In this document: positions 17,535-26,710 of the stretch, one piece after another
Layout: every line of letters begins with the position of its first letter
Position numbering within the stretch: the stretch's first letter is position 1
DNA from: Flaviflagellibacter deserti
GTDB taxonomy: Bacteria > Pseudomonadota > Alphaproteobacteria > Rhizobiales > Methylopilaceae
Assembly: GCF_042652085.1 (NCBI RefSeq)
Contig: NZ_JBHSJF010000005.1
Location: 186,001 to 250,000 of the forward strand
Length of the DNA stretch: 64,000 nt
Direction of reading: 5' to 3'
Translations under genes and position numbers: made by a program
Notes under the pieces: model-generated
Seen by the model: only the letters and a program-made list of their open reading frames with translations
The model's database searches: none
Told to the model about the DNA's origin: nothing

Positions 17535-18335
17535 ATGTACCGTTGCCGCGTTAGCCGTTCGCCTCGCCTTTCCCTTCTGGTCGCCGTCGCAGCGTCGGCC
17601 CTGCTCGCGGGTTGCGCCACCGGACCGGCAACGACCGGCTCGACCGGCGGCCGAGGCTTCACGAGCCCCTTCGCCAGCAAGAAGGAAGACCCGTCGGTCC
17701 AGGCCGCGATCGCGCAATCCAGATCACTGCGCGCCGCCGGACAGAAAGACCAGGCAATCGCGGTCCTGTCCAAGGCCCTCGCCCGCAATTCCGGTTCATC
17801 CGCCCTTCAGGCAGCCTATGGCCGGGCTCTGGCCGATGCCGGCCGCAATGACGAGGCGCTCGCCGCGCTTGCCAAGGCGGACGACCCGAAGCGGCCGGAC
17901 TGGCGCATCCTGAACAGCGAGGGCGCGATCCTCGATCAGCTCGGCCGCATGGACCAGGCGCAGAAGGTCTATGCCCAAGCCCTTCAGCTCGCGCCGGAAG
18001 AACCGACGATCCTGTCCAATCTCGGCCTTTCGCAGGCACTGTCGAAGCGCCCTGCCGACGCGGAGCAGACGCTCCGCCGCGCCGTCGCAAGTCCCCGCGC
18101 GACAGCGAAGATGCGCCAGAATCTGGCTCTCGTCCTCGCGCTGCAGGGAAAGCTCGGCGAAGCCGAAACATTGGCGAAGCAGGATCTGCCGCCGAAGGAA
18201 GTCGCCGAGAACCTCCGTTACTGGAAGCAGGCGGCAACGGCCCAGCGTTCGAAGGCCGCCGCCGCACCAACCAAAGCGGCTGCGGCACCCGCCGAGCTGA
18301 ACACAGCCGATCTCGGCGAACTTCGTAGCAATTGA
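17535..18335 (+). CDS. tadD: TadD-like TPR lipoprotein (Tad pilus assembly)
   Basis: A 266-residue outer-membrane-anchored lipoprotein. The lipobox LLAGC places the lipidated cysteine at C27. Residues 55-210 hold tetratricopeptide repeats, with the signature patterns GQKDQAIAVLSKAL, GRNDEALAALAKAD, GRMDQAQKVYAQALQLAPEEP and RPADAEQTLRRAV. TadD is a pilotin-like factor needed for assembly of the Tad secretin and export of the Flp pilus. It lies convergent to the tad operon, with its stop 40 bp from the tadC stop, so it is separately promoted. Confidence 0.85.
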   Translation: MYRCRVSRSPRLSLLVAVAASALLAGCATGPATTGSTGGRGFTSPFASKKEDPSVQAAIAQSRSLRAAGQKDQAIAVLSKALARNSGSSALQAAYGRALADAGRNDEALAALAKADDPKRPDWRILNSEGAILDQLGRMDQAQKVYAQALQLAPEEPTILSNLGLSQALSKRPADAEQTLRRAVASPRATAKMRQNLALVLALQGKLGEAETLAKQDLPPKEVAENLRYWKQAATAQRSKAAAAPTKAAAAPAELNTADLGELRSN

Positions 18336-18374
18336 ACGAGCGCGGCCTCCGTAACAAGAGACCGGTTTCGCCTG

Positions 18375-19352
18375 CTATTTCCAGATCTCGAAGACGCTGA
18401 TCATCGCCGGTCCGAGGATGACGACGAACAGGACCGGCAGGAAAAAGATGATCATCGGCACGGTCAGCTTCGGCGGCAGCGCCGCGGCCTTCTTCTCCGC
18501 CTCGTTCATACGCTGGTCGCGGCTTTCCTGCGCCATCACGCGAAGCGCCTGCGCCAGCGGCGTGCCGTATTTTTCCGCCTGGATCAGCGCGCCGCAGACA
18601 TTCTTGACCGCCTCGACGCCCGTGCGAAGGCCAAGGTTCTCATATGCGAGCCGCCGATCCTGCAGGTAGGACATCTCGGCGCTCGTGAGCACCAGTTCCT
18701 CCGCGAGCGCGATCGACTGCTCGCCGATCTCGGTCGACACTTTCCTGAAAGCGGCCTCGACCGACATACCGGATTCAATGCAGATCAGAAGAAGATCCAT
18801 CGCGTCGGGGAACGCCCGGCGAACCGATAACTGCCGCTTCGCGATCTGGTTGGAGATAAAGACCTGCGGCAGCTTGATGCCGAGGAACGCGGCGACGATC
18901 ACGATCAGCAGTTTGATCTGCCACGAAAGATCGAAGCTGCCGATCACGAAGAGATAAAGCCCCGTGAGCACGGCGAGCGTTATCGGGGCGGCCGCACGGA
19001 AGAAGAGGAATGTCGCCATCGGGCCCGGACCGCGATAGCCCGCCATGACGAGCTTTTCCTTCGCGTCATCCGTGCCGAGATGCTTGGCGAGATCGAAATC
19101 CTCGACGACCCGCTTGATCAACGCCTTCGGCTCGCGTCTCAGATTGACCGCCTGGCCGCGCGCCATCCGCTCTCGCTCGCGTGCCCGCATCTTCTCGCGC
19201 TCGAGCGCCACGGACTTCATCCGCTTGTCCAGATTGTTCGAGGACAGGAGCGGCATTGCGAGGGTCAGCACGGTCATGATCGCCGCAACGGCGGCAAATA
19301 CGGCGATCAGGAAATCGCGATCCGCGAGGCGCTCGGCCCAGTACTGAACCAT
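18375..19352 (-). CDS. tadC: Tad pilus inner-membrane platform protein TadC
   Basis: A 325-residue type II secretion F-domain protein that forms the inner-membrane platform with TadB. The F domain spans about residues 170-300 (RRAFPDAMDLLLICIESGMSVEAAFRKV) and hydrophobic segments lie at both ends. The start at 19352 follows GAGGAGG. It is the last gene of the cpa operon and is ten bases after tadB. Confidence 0.92.
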   Translation of the reverse strand: MVQYWAERLADRDFLIAVFAAVAAIMTVLTLAMPLLSSNNLDKRMKSVALEREKMRARERERMARGQAVNLRREPKALIKRVVEDFDLAKHLGTDDAKEKLVMAGYRGPGPMATFLFFRAAAPITLAVLTGLYLFVIGSFDLSWQIKLLIVIVAAFLGIKLPQVFISNQIAKRQLSVRRAFPDAMDLLLICIESGMSVEAAFRKVSTEIGEQSIALAEELVLTSAEMSYLQDRRLAYENLGLRTGVEAVKNVCGALIQAEKYGTPLAQALRVMAQESRDQRMNEAEKKAAALPPKLTVPMIIFFLPVLFVVILGPAMISVFEIWK

Positions 19353-19362
19353 CCCTGCCTCC

Positions 19363-20346
19363 TCAGAAGTCGAAATTGATCATCTTGCGCATGCTGAGAA
19401 TGCCGATGAGCATCCAGAACGCAGAGAACGCGAGCAGCATCTGTCCCACGGGCTTGGTCCAGAGCGCGGAGACATAGTCCGGTGAGATGATCGACACGAT
19501 GCCGCCGACGAAGATCGGCAGCGAACCGATGATCCACGCCGATGTCTTCGCCTCCATGCTCATCGCCTGGATCTTGCCTTTCATCTTCTGGCGGTCGCGC
19601 AGGACCCGGGAGAGGTTGCCCAGCGCTTCCGACAGGTTGCCGCCCGATTTCGACTGGATCGCGATGACGATGGCGAAGAAGTTCGCCTCGGGAAGCCCGA
19701 CGCGGGTGTAGAGGCGCTCGATTGAGTCGCTCAGGATCATGCCGACATTCTGCGTATCGACTATCGCGCGGAACTCGGAGCGGACGGGCTCCTGCGATTC
19801 ACTCGCGACGATGCGCATGCAGTCGCCGAGCGGCAGGCCCGATTTGACGCCACGAACGATGATGTCGATGGCGTTCGGAAATTCCTTGATGAACGCCTGC
19901 TGCCGCTTCTTGCGGAGATAACCGAGAATCCAGCGCGGCAGTCCCAGACCGCCTATGAACAATCCGGCCAGTCCAAGCAGCGGCATGCCCGTCGCGATGA
20001 AGAGGCCAAACCCGAGAATGACGCCCAGAACCAGGCTGAGCACATAGAAGCGCTTGACCGGCCAATCGAGGCCGGCCTGTTCCAACCGCACTGTGAGCGG
20101 CGGGTTCTTGATGTTCAGTTGCCGCTTCTCGAGTTCCTTCAGGCTGTCCGCGACGGCCGCGCGGCGGAGCGCGACTTCGGTTCGCCCGGACGCCTGTTCG
20201 CGGAACTTTCCGGCACCCTCGAACATCGACTTCTGGCGCTTCTCGGCGCGCCCGCCACCGGCGACCAGCGGATAGGCGACTGCGTAGAATCCGCCTCCGA
20301 CCGCAAGCGCGACGAGGAGGAAGATGATGAGTTGCTGGCTATCCAT
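19363..20346 (-). CDS. tadB: Tad pilus inner-membrane platform protein TadB
   Basis: A 327-residue protein with a T2SS F domain (about residues 150-290, KEFPNAIDIIVRGVKSGLPLGDCMRIVASES and SKSGGNLSEALGNLSRVLRDR). It begins with a membrane segment and ends with two more. It pairs with TadC under the ATPase CpaF. Two bases separate it from the cpaF stop. Confidence 0.92.
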   Translation of the reverse strand: MDSQQLIIFLLVALAVGGGFYAVAYPLVAGGGRAEKRQKSMFEGAGKFREQASGRTEVALRRAAVADSLKELEKRQLNIKNPPLTVRLEQAGLDWPVKRFYVLSLVLGVILGFGLFIATGMPLLGLAGLFIGGLGLPRWILGYLRKKRQQAFIKEFPNAIDIIVRGVKSGLPLGDCMRIVASESQEPVRSEFRAIVDTQNVGMILSDSIERLYTRVGLPEANFFAIVIAIQSKSGGNLSEALGNLSRVLRDRQKMKGKIQAMSMEAKTSAWIIGSLPIFVGGIVSIISPDYVSALWTKPVGQMLLAFSAFWMLIGILSMRKMINFDF

Positions 20347-20348
20347 GG

Positions 20349-21800
20349 TCAGGCCCGCAACGGCTCGGCCATCTCGGCGGCGTCGATCGCGGCCGCGAGA
20401 TTCTTGTCCTCGCCATAGTAGCGCGCGCGTTCCCAGAACACCGGACGCGCGATGCCCGTAGCACGATGACGGCCGATGATGCGGCCATGCGCATCCTCCC
20501 CGACCATCTCGTAGACGAAGATGTCCTGCGTGGTGACGACGTCGCCTTCCATGCCGATCACCTCGGTGATGTGGGTGATGCGGCGTGAGCCGTCGCGCAG
20601 GCGCTGGGTCTGTACGATCACGTCGACCGAGGTCGCGATCATCTCGCGGATCGTGCGCGCGGGCAGGCTGAAGCCGCCCATCGAGATCATGCTCTCCATG
20701 CGCGACATGGCCTCACGCGGGGAGTTGGCGTGCAGCGTGCCCATCGAGCCATCATGGCCGGTGTTCATTGCCTGCAACAGGTCGAACGCCTCAGGTCCAC
20801 GCACCTCCCCGACGATGATGCGTTCGGGCCGCATACGCAGGCAGTTGCGGACGAGATCGCGCATCGTGATCTGGCCCTCACCCTCGAGGTTCGGCGGGCG
20901 GGTTTCGAGGCGCACGACATGCGGCTGCTGGAGCTGCAGTTCCGCCGCGTCCTCGCAGGTGATGATGCGCTCGTCCTCGTCGATCGCGCGCGTCAGGCAG
21001 TTCAGCAATGTCGTCTTGCCGGAACCCGTACCGCCCGAGACGACGACGTTGCATCGCGAGCGGCCGACGATGCGAAGGATTTCCGCGCCCTCGGGCGTGA
21101 TCGTACCGAAGCGCACCATCTGGTCGAGGGTGAGCTTGTCCTTCTTGAACTTACGAATGGTGAGCGTCGGTCCGTCGATCGCCAGCGGCTGGACGATGAC
21201 GTTCACGCGCGAACCGTCGGGCAAACGCGCGTCGCAGATCGGCGAGCTTTCGTCGACGCGGCGGCCGACCTGGCTGACGATGCGCTGGCAAATGTTCAGA
21301 AGCTGGGAATTGTCGCGGAACCGGACATTGGTCAGCTGAATCTTGCCGCCGACTTCGATGTAGGTCTTGTCGTAGCCGTTGACCATGATGTCGGCGATGT
21401 CGTCGCGCGACAGCAAGGGCTCGAGCGGGCCATATCCGAGAACGTCGTTGCAGATGTCGTCGAGCAGTTCTTCCTGCTCGGCGATCGACATCACGAAGTT
21501 CTTGAGACCGATGATCTCGTTGACGATGTCGCGGATTTCCTCGCGCGCGCTTTCGGCGTCGAGGCGGGCAAGCTGGGCGAGGTCGATCGCCTCGATCAGC
21601 GCCGAGAAGATCGCGCTCTTGGTGTCGTAATAGGCGTCGGGCCTGCGCGGCTCGGGAGCGGGCGCCGGGCGTGTAGGCGCCGGAGGCGCCGACGCCGTCG
21701 GGCTATTGAATGCGGGCGTTGGTGCCGGAGCAGCCGAAGGCGTCGCGGCAAACGAAGGTTTGCCGAAGTCCACCTCGGTACTGCCGCGCTTGCCGAACAT
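20349..21800 (-). CDS. cpaF: Tad pilus secretion ATPase CpaF (TadA)
   Basis: A 483-residue hexameric ATPase of the type II/IV secretion family that powers Flp pilus extension and retraction. Walker A is GGTGSGKT at residues 256-263; the Asp box CEDAAELQL, Walker B RMRPERIIVGEVRGPEAFD and the His box TGHDGSMGTLHAN follow. The N-terminal 50 residues are a Pro/Ala-rich linker. It works on the cytoplasmic face of the TadB/TadC platform. Confidence 0.95.
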   Translation of the reverse strand: MFGKRGSTEVDFGKPSFAATPSAAPAPTPAFNSPTASAPPAPTRPAPAPEPRRPDAYYDTKSAIFSALIEAIDLAQLARLDAESAREEIRDIVNEIIGLKNFVMSIAEQEELLDDICNDVLGYGPLEPLLSRDDIADIMVNGYDKTYIEVGGKIQLTNVRFRDNSQLLNICQRIVSQVGRRVDESSPICDARLPDGSRVNVIVQPLAIDGPTLTIRKFKKDKLTLDQMVRFGTITPEGAEILRIVGRSRCNVVVSGGTGSGKTTLLNCLTRAIDEDERIITCEDAAELQLQQPHVVRLETRPPNLEGEGQITMRDLVRNCLRMRPERIIVGEVRGPEAFDLLQAMNTGHDGSMGTLHANSPREAMSRMESMISMGGFSLPARTIREMIATSVDVIVQTQRLRDGSRRITHITEVIGMEGDVVTTQDIFVYEMVGEDAHGRIIGRHRATGIARPVFWERARYYGEDKNLAAAIDAAEMAEPLRA

Positions 21801-21817
21801 GGCTTCGCTCTATCTCC

Positions 21818-23062
21818 TCAGGCGCGCTTGAGAAACCGCGAGACCAGCGGGTCCAGAAGGGTCTTTTTCTGTGCGCGCGATTCCAAACGTCCGGTTACCG
21901 TCCGGGCGATCTCAAGGAAGCTCTCATTGGCCTTATGGCTCGCCGACACCTCGGCGATCATCTGGCCGTTGTTCGACGCCGTGCCGAAGCTGTGCGGCTC
22001 GAAGGCGATCGTCGCCGATGCCTCGACATCGAGCGCCTTGATGAACTCGGCCGGCTTGATCTCGGGCCGCTTCGGCATGCCGACCTGGTTCAGCACGAGA
22101 CGCGGCGGCGCATCGTGCGGGCGTTGGGTGCGCAGCAGGTCGATCATGTTCTTGGCGTTGCGCAGATTGGCGAGGTCCGGCGCCGCGACGATGACGATCT
22201 CGTCGGCATTGGTCAGCGCGCGTTTCGACCAGGACGTCCAGACATGCGGCACGTCCATGACCACACAGGGAACATTGCTGCGCAGGATGTCGACCAGGGT
22301 GTCGAACGCGTCGCTGCCGAGGTCGTACACGCGGTCGAGCGTCGCCGGTGCCGCGAGCAGGCTCAGGTTCTCGGTGCATTTGGACAGCAGGCGGTCGACC
22401 AGATTGCCGTCCAGGCGATCGGGCGAGAACACCGCCTCCGAAATGCCCTGCGGTGGGTCCTGGTTGAAGTCGAGGCCCGCCGTGCCGAAGGCTAGGTCGA
22501 AATCGGCGACGACCGTCGACATGTCGAGTGACCGGCCGATCGTCCACGCGACGTTATGGCAGATGGTCGAGGATCCGACGCCGCCCTTGGCCCCGATGAA
22601 GGCGACCGTCCTGCCCACCGGCTCGGCGTCGGGAGCGCGGAACAGGTCCGACAGCGTGCGGACGAGATCGAGGGTATGGATCGGCGCGACCAGATATTCG
22701 CTGACGCCGCGCCGCATCAGTTCGCGGTAGAGATGAACGTCGTTCACGCGCCCGATGACCACGACCTTGGTTCCCGGATCGCAGACCTCCGACAGCTTGT
22801 CGAGGCATGCGATCAGAGGCTCGCGGGCGCCGTCATTCTCGATGATGATGACGTTCGGCGTCGGCGCGTTGCGGTATGCCTCCACCGCCGCCGGGCCTCC
22901 GCCCATCTGCACGCGCACATGCGCCCGCTCCATCCGCCGATCGGCTGCCGTCATGCGGATGCTTTCGGCGAGGTCGCCTGTTTCGCAGAACGCCTGGATC
23001 GACACCCGAGGCAGCGGAGCGATCTGGGCGGTGTCGGGCGAGACGTCGGGGGCGTCGGTCAT
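21818..23062 (-). CDS. cpaE: Tad pilus localisation protein CpaE (TadZ)
   Basis: A 414-residue protein with a receiver-like N-terminal domain (about residues 20-140) and a MinD/ParA-like ATPase domain. The P-loop reads GAKGGVGSSTICHN, in which the usual second lysine of KGGVGKT is replaced by serine; this is seen in other CpaE/TadZ proteins, so it probably positions the pilus at a pole without ordinary ATPase turnover. DFDLAFGT and the later DVPHVW region continue the fold. Start codon lies just after the cpaD-side reading region, and the pair is coupled. Confidence 0.9.
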   Translation of the reverse strand: MTDAPDVSPDTAQIAPLPRVSIQAFCETGDLAESIRMTAADRRMERAHVRVQMGGGPAAVEAYRNAPTPNVIIIENDGAREPLIACLDKLSEVCDPGTKVVVIGRVNDVHLYRELMRRGVSEYLVAPIHTLDLVRTLSDLFRAPDAEPVGRTVAFIGAKGGVGSSTICHNVAWTIGRSLDMSTVVADFDLAFGTAGLDFNQDPPQGISEAVFSPDRLDGNLVDRLLSKCTENLSLLAAPATLDRVYDLGSDAFDTLVDILRSNVPCVVMDVPHVWTSWSKRALTNADEIVIVAAPDLANLRNAKNMIDLLRTQRPHDAPPRLVLNQVGMPKRPEIKPAEFIKALDVEASATIAFEPHSFGTASNNGQMIAEVSASHKANESFLEIARTVTGRLESRAQKKTLLDPLVSRFLKRA

Positions 23063-23064
23063 CC

Positions 23065-23790
23065 TCAGTTGTCGTCCTGGGTCGACACGTTGTCTTTGGG
23101 ATAGGTCGTAGCGGTCGGTTCGCCCTTTTGATATTTGCCGATGACCGTCGTGCGGCGCGTGGCGCTCGACGGCGTCTCGGCCCGGGGCCGTATGAAATCT
23201 TCAGGATCTTCGACCATGGCGGCAATGTTCTGCTGCTGGGCGCAGCCGAAGTTCCAATATTGGCGATTTTCCGACGGCGTGCCGGGACCGCCATATCCGA
23301 GGTCGTCCGGCCACTGGCCGCAATCATGCGGCACACCGGCTTTCAGCGTCGGGTAAGACAAACGGACCGGTGCGAGATGGGTCGGCCCGTTGGCCGCGTA
23401 TGTTGTCTGGATGATAGCTCGCGGCGAGACGCCAGCGTTTTGGATGGCGACTTTGATCTCCCGAACTGCATGTGCCGACTGCACGTCGGTACTGCCGCCT
23501 TTGGGGATTTCGATCGCGATTTGGCCGCGTCCCTTGGCTCGCCATTGTCCGGCGAACTCCGAGATGTCGGCAACCTGCCTGTCGGTCAGGCCGCCGGCCC
23601 CCCCGCCGGGCAGGAAATCCAGGGTTGCCATTCCCTGCGTGACCACGATCGGATGACGGACGGCATGGTCGTCGGAGATCGAGCCGGTGATCGTCGGATC
23701 CGGCTGACGGACGCATCCGGCAAGCGCACCCGCCACCGCCAGTGCGGCCAATCCCCGGACAGAAAGCGAGAACACGGGGCGCATGATCAC
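23065..23790 (-). CDS. cpaD: CpaD-family pilus assembly lipoprotein
   Basis: A 241-residue protein with a lipobox AGALAGCVRQP (cysteine near residue 26), so it is anchored to a membrane from the periplasm. The central region matches CpaD: LTDRQVADISEFAGQW, IAIEIPKGG, and GCAQQQNIAAMVEDPEDFI. Function in Tad assembly is associated with the outer-membrane secretin. Its start overlaps the cpaC stop by four bases (ATGA). Confidence 0.88.
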   Translation of the reverse strand: MIMRPVFSLSVRGLAALAVAGALAGCVRQPDPTITGSISDDHAVRHPIVVTQGMATLDFLPGGGAGGLTDRQVADISEFAGQWRAKGRGQIAIEIPKGGSTDVQSAHAVREIKVAIQNAGVSPRAIIQTTYAANGPTHLAPVRLSYPTLKAGVPHDCGQWPDDLGYGGPGTPSENRQYWNFGCAQQQNIAAMVEDPEDFIRPRAETPSSATRRTTVIGKYQKGEPTATTYPKDNVSTQDDN

Positions 23791-25226
23791 TCCACGATGT
23801 GGCCAATGGGGCCGCGATATTCGCCGGGACCGACTTTGATGATGCCGGCGGGCGAATAGATCTTGTTCAGCCGTCCCAGCAGGATGGCTTGCATGTCGGT
23901 CGGGGTCTGCAGGTTGTCGTCGGGACGGGCGAGCTTGTCGCGACCAGCAGACTTGGCGATGTATGGCGTGACGATGATGACGAGTTCGGTCTGACCACGT
24001 GTGTAGTCGCGGCTCCTGAACAGCGCGCCGAGCACGGGAACGTTCAGGATTCCAGGCAGACCTTCGAACGCCTGGCGCGTATTCTCCTGAAGCAGACCCG
24101 CGAGCGCGAGCGAGCCGCCGGACGGCAACTCGATGCTGGTGCTCGCGCGACGAACGTTCAGCCCCCTGACGGAGGTGCCGAGAATGGTCACGCCTTCCGA
24201 ATTCGGCTCGCTGACCTCGGTGCCGACCTGCAGGCTGATCCGGCCGCCGGACAGCACGACCGGCGTGAAGGTGAGGCTGACGCCGTACTTCTTGTATTCG
24301 ATGCCGATGCCGTCGTCGGTCGGAACCGGAACGGGGAACTCGCCGCCGGCCAGGAAGTCGGCCTTCTCGCCGGAGATCGCCGTGAGCGTGGGCTCGGCAA
24401 GAGTCCGCAACAGGCTGTTACGCTCGAGCGCCTCGACGTTCGCGAGAACCTGCCCGCCAGACCACTGGTGGAATATGCCGAGACCGTTGCCGTCGACGTT
24501 TTGCTCGACGCCAGAGGTTCCAACGACCTCATTGAAGACCGATCCTGGAGAAGCCCCCGTGATCGGATAACCGGGGTTAGAGCCGAATCCGATGCTCGTA
24601 CCGCCGATCTTCGACACGTCCCACTTCACGCCCAACTGCTTCATCGCGGTTCGATTGACTTCGGCGACCGTGACCTTGAGCAGAACCTGGTCACGACCCT
24701 CGATCGCGAGCGCATTCACCACCTTGTCAGGACTTCCGACGAGGTTGGCGGCGATGTCGGTGGCGGTCTTAGCCTCGGCCGCAGACCGGACCGAGCCGGT
24801 CAACATCACGGAATCTCCGACCGCATCGGCATTGACCATCGCGTCAGGCATAGACGTCCGCAGGTTGTTGCGGATCGGCGAGAGGTCGCGGCCGACCGAC
24901 ACCGCGAGGTTGCGGATCTGGTTGCCGTCCGCGTCGAAGAAAATGACGTCTGTCTCGCCGATGGCAACGCCGATCACATAGGCCTTGCGCGAGGAGCGGA
25001 CGACCGCGTTCGCGACCTTCGGATCGGCGACGAGCACTTCGGTCGCGTCGCGCGGCAGATCGACGACATAGGATTTGCCGACGCCGACCTCGACGACCTG
25101 CCCTGACGAGGAAAAGGAAGAAGCGATGTCATACCGCGCGTCGGCGCCGAACGACGCTTCCGCCATCAGAAGAGGCAACAGCAGCGCCGCGCACAGCGCC
25201 AGAGACCTCATTGCCGCCCGGACCAT
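23787..25226 (-). CDS. cpaC: Tad pilus outer-membrane secretin CpaC (RcpA)
   Basis: About 479 residues with a signal peptide. The N-terminal pilus-formation domain (about 35-130, VVEVGVGKSYVVDLPRDATEVLVADP), a BON-like domain (about 120-190, VMLTGSVRSAAEA) and the C-terminal secretin domain (LLRTLAEPTLTAISGEKADFLAGGEFPVPVP, then GSLALAGLLQ and PILNVPVLGALF-like sequence) follow in order. It forms the pore through which the pilus exits. I chose the ATG at 25226; a GTG two codons upstream (25232) is the other possible start. Confidence 0.92.
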   Translation of the reverse strand: MVRAAMRSLALCAALLLPLLMAEASFGADARYDIASSFSSSGQVVEVGVGKSYVVDLPRDATEVLVADPKVANAVVRSSRKAYVIGVAIGETDVIFFDADGNQIRNLAVSVGRDLSPIRNNLRTSMPDAMVNADAVGDSVMLTGSVRSAAEAKTATDIAANLVGSPDKVVNALAIEGRDQVLLKVTVAEVNRTAMKQLGVKWDVSKIGGTSIGFGSNPGYPITGASPGSVFNEVVGTSGVEQNVDGNGLGIFHQWSGGQVLANVEALERNSLLRTLAEPTLTAISGEKADFLAGGEFPVPVPTDDGIGIEYKKYGVSLTFTPVVLSGGRISLQVGTEVSEPNSEGVTILGTSVRGLNVRRASTSIELPSGGSLALAGLLQENTRQAFEGLPGILNVPVLGALFRSRDYTRGQTELVIIVTPYIAKSAGRDKLARPDDNLQTPTDMQAILLGRLNKIYSPAGIIKVGPGEYRGPIGHIVE

Positions 25227-25255
25227 GATCACTTGTCCCCTCGCCCCTAAGGCCC

Positions 25256-26023
25256 TTAGTTCGTCGCTATTCCGAAACGGATGATGCTGGTTCGGTTCGA
25301 ATTTCCGCCGCCCGAGGAATTGTCCCCCGGTAGACCAAGCCCACCGGGATTGGCGTCGGCCAGCGACCGGAGAGCCAGCGAGATCGTTCCCTCCTGTCGG
25401 GCGTTCGAGATGATCTCGGTTTGGTGCGGCAGCAGTTCCAGAGTGGCGGTCTTGCCCTCGATGGTTTGCTGCCCGTCCTTCTCGGAGAGCGTCTGGTCGA
25501 TCGCCAGCACCCGGACATTGGTCAGGATCGTCTGGCTTTCGGTCTTGTTTCCCGAAGCCTTGGTCGTCAGGACGACATCGACCCGGTCGTTCGGCAGGAT
25601 GAAGCCTCCTGCTCCGTCCACGGCCGACACCGGTGTCGCGACCGCGCGCATGCCAGACGACAGCATCGCCGACATGAACCCCCCTTCGGAGGGCTTCACC
25701 AGTTTCTGCGGGTTGACCGGCTCGTTCGCCGCGACAGGCTGGCGCGCGATCGCGCCCGTGAATTTCTCGACCGCGTCGGGATTGTCCGCTTTCGAAAGGA
25801 AATTGGCCGCGCTCTCCTTGGGCCAGGGGCGCCAGGCCAGATCTTCCGGCTTCACCACCACGCCCATCGGGACGGAGTTCACGAAAACAAGGACGTCAGA
25901 ACTTTCGGTTTTCTCGACGACGACGACCGGCGCCGGTTCAGATTTCTTGCCACTGACGAGGACAGCAGCCATGCCGCCCGCGACGAGGGCGACGGCCAGG
26001 ACTGCGATGCGCGCGACATTCAT
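25256..26023 (-). CDS. cpaB: Flp pilus assembly protein CpaB (RcpC)
   Basis: A 255-residue protein with an N-terminal membrane segment (NVARIAVLAVALVAGGMAAVLV) and an SAF domain (about 50-110, VFVNSVPMGVVVKPEDLAWRPWP). The C-terminal RcpC-like domain includes ILPNDRVDVVLTTKASG and LTNVRVLAIDQTL. It acts in the periplasm with the secretin. The start at 26023 is chosen because the signal anchor begins there; a GTG at 26050 would add nine residues. Confidence 0.9.
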   Translation of the reverse strand: MNVARIAVLAVALVAGGMAAVLVSGKKSEPAPVVVVEKTESSDVLVFVNSVPMGVVVKPEDLAWRPWPKESAANFLSKADNPDAVEKFTGAIARQPVAANEPVNPQKLVKPSEGGFMSAMLSSGMRAVATPVSAVDGAGGFILPNDRVDVVLTTKASGNKTESQTILTNVRVLAIDQTLSEKDGQQTIEGKTATLELLPHQTEIISNARQEGTISLALRSLADANPGGLGLPGDNSSGGGNSNRTSIIRFGIATN

Positions 26024-26090
26024 ACCAAACGACCCCAAAAGGCGCGGCACTACAGTCGGATGGCCGCACCTGCATTTGAGGCGACATTCG

Positions 26091-26105
26091 TCAATGTATG
26101 GTTAA
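26091..26105 (-). promoter_or_regulatory. Near-consensus CtrA-type box upstream of cpaB
   Basis: The reverse strand reads TTAACCATACATTGA, which matches TTAA-N7-TTAA with one mismatch (TTGA). It lies 68-82 bp upstream of the cpaB start, in the 106-bp gap after cpaA. CtrA is known to control pilus genes in Caulobacter; binding here is a prediction only. Confidence 0.35.
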
Positions 26106-26129
26106 TGGAATGTGTAGAAGCCCAATGGT

Positions 26130-26657
26130 CTAAAGACCAAGCAGACCCTTCAGGATCGCCGTGTCGGGATAGATCACGAGGCCCGCGGCGGCGAGTGCGA
26201 CGCCATATGGGATGCCGCTTTCTCGAGCGTGCAGGCGAGCGATCCATGGCTGGCCTGCGAGTGCAACAGGAAGATGAAACCGGCGCAGGATGAGGAGCAT
26301 GATTGTCAGCACACCGCCGAATGCAGACATGACCAATAGCCACATGAAGACAAGCGATGGGTCGATCCACAGAGCCATCGCCGCTGCAAGCTTCGCATCG
26401 CCACCGCCAATGACGCCGAGCGCGAAACCAGAAATACCAATCGATAGGACGCAGAAAGCGGTCAAGGCATGCCAACCAGTTGACGAGATCGGGAGCCCGG
26501 CCGCGATGACGACGATGGGAAACACCGCCACAAGCGCGAGGCTCAGGCGGTTCGAAATGGTCATGGTCGCGATGTCGGAAAGCGCCGCGGCAATAATCAG
26601 CGCCGGAAAAACGGCGACCAATGCATAATCCAGAACAACCACGGCGAGTTCCTGCAA
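26130..26657 (-). CDS. cpaA: Type IV prepilin peptidase CpaA (A24 family)
   Basis: A 175-residue inner-membrane aspartic peptidase with several hydrophobic segments that cleaves the Flp prepilin leader. The second catalytic aspartate is in the conserved GGGDAKL motif (near residue 89), and the first is in ALSDIATMTISNRL near residue 27. It lacks the N-methyltransferase domain, as TadV/CpaA enzymes do. It follows the pilin gene, separated by a strong hairpin. Confidence 0.92.
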   Translation of the reverse strand: MQELAVVVLDYALVAVFPALIIAAALSDIATMTISNRLSLALVAVFPIVVIAAGLPISSTGWHALTAFCVLSIGISGFALGVIGGGDAKLAAAMALWIDPSLVFMWLLVMSAFGGVLTIMLLILRRFHLPVALAGQPWIARLHARESGIPYGVALAAAGLVIYPDTAILKGLLGL

Positions 26658-26663
26658 CTGTTG

Positions 26664-26700
26664 ATGAACAAGCCGCCTATAATAAAGGCGGCTTGTTCAT
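26664..26700 (-). terminator. Intercistronic hairpin between pilin and cpaA
   Basis: A perfect 15-bp stem, ATGAACAAGCCGCCT paired with AGGCGGCTTGTTCAT, closes a 7-nt AT-rich loop. There is no uridine run after it on either strand, so it may be a partial terminator or an RNA 3'-end stabiliser that keeps pilin mRNA more abundant than the downstream assembly genes. It begins 10 bp after the pilin stop. Confidence 0.75.
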
Positions 26701-26710
26701 GCTTGGCGAA

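Noticed and set aside
22561..22620. CpaE P-loop lacking its lysine as evidence of a broken gene
   Set aside because: The substitution is seen in other CpaE/TadZ proteins, the frame is intact and operon position is normal.
20730..22730. A 666-codon open frame opposite cpaF and cpaE
   Set aside because: High-GC antisense frames stay open by codon bias alone; the sequence is Arg/Asp/Val-rich with no recognisable fold, and the opposite strand holds two clear Tad genes.
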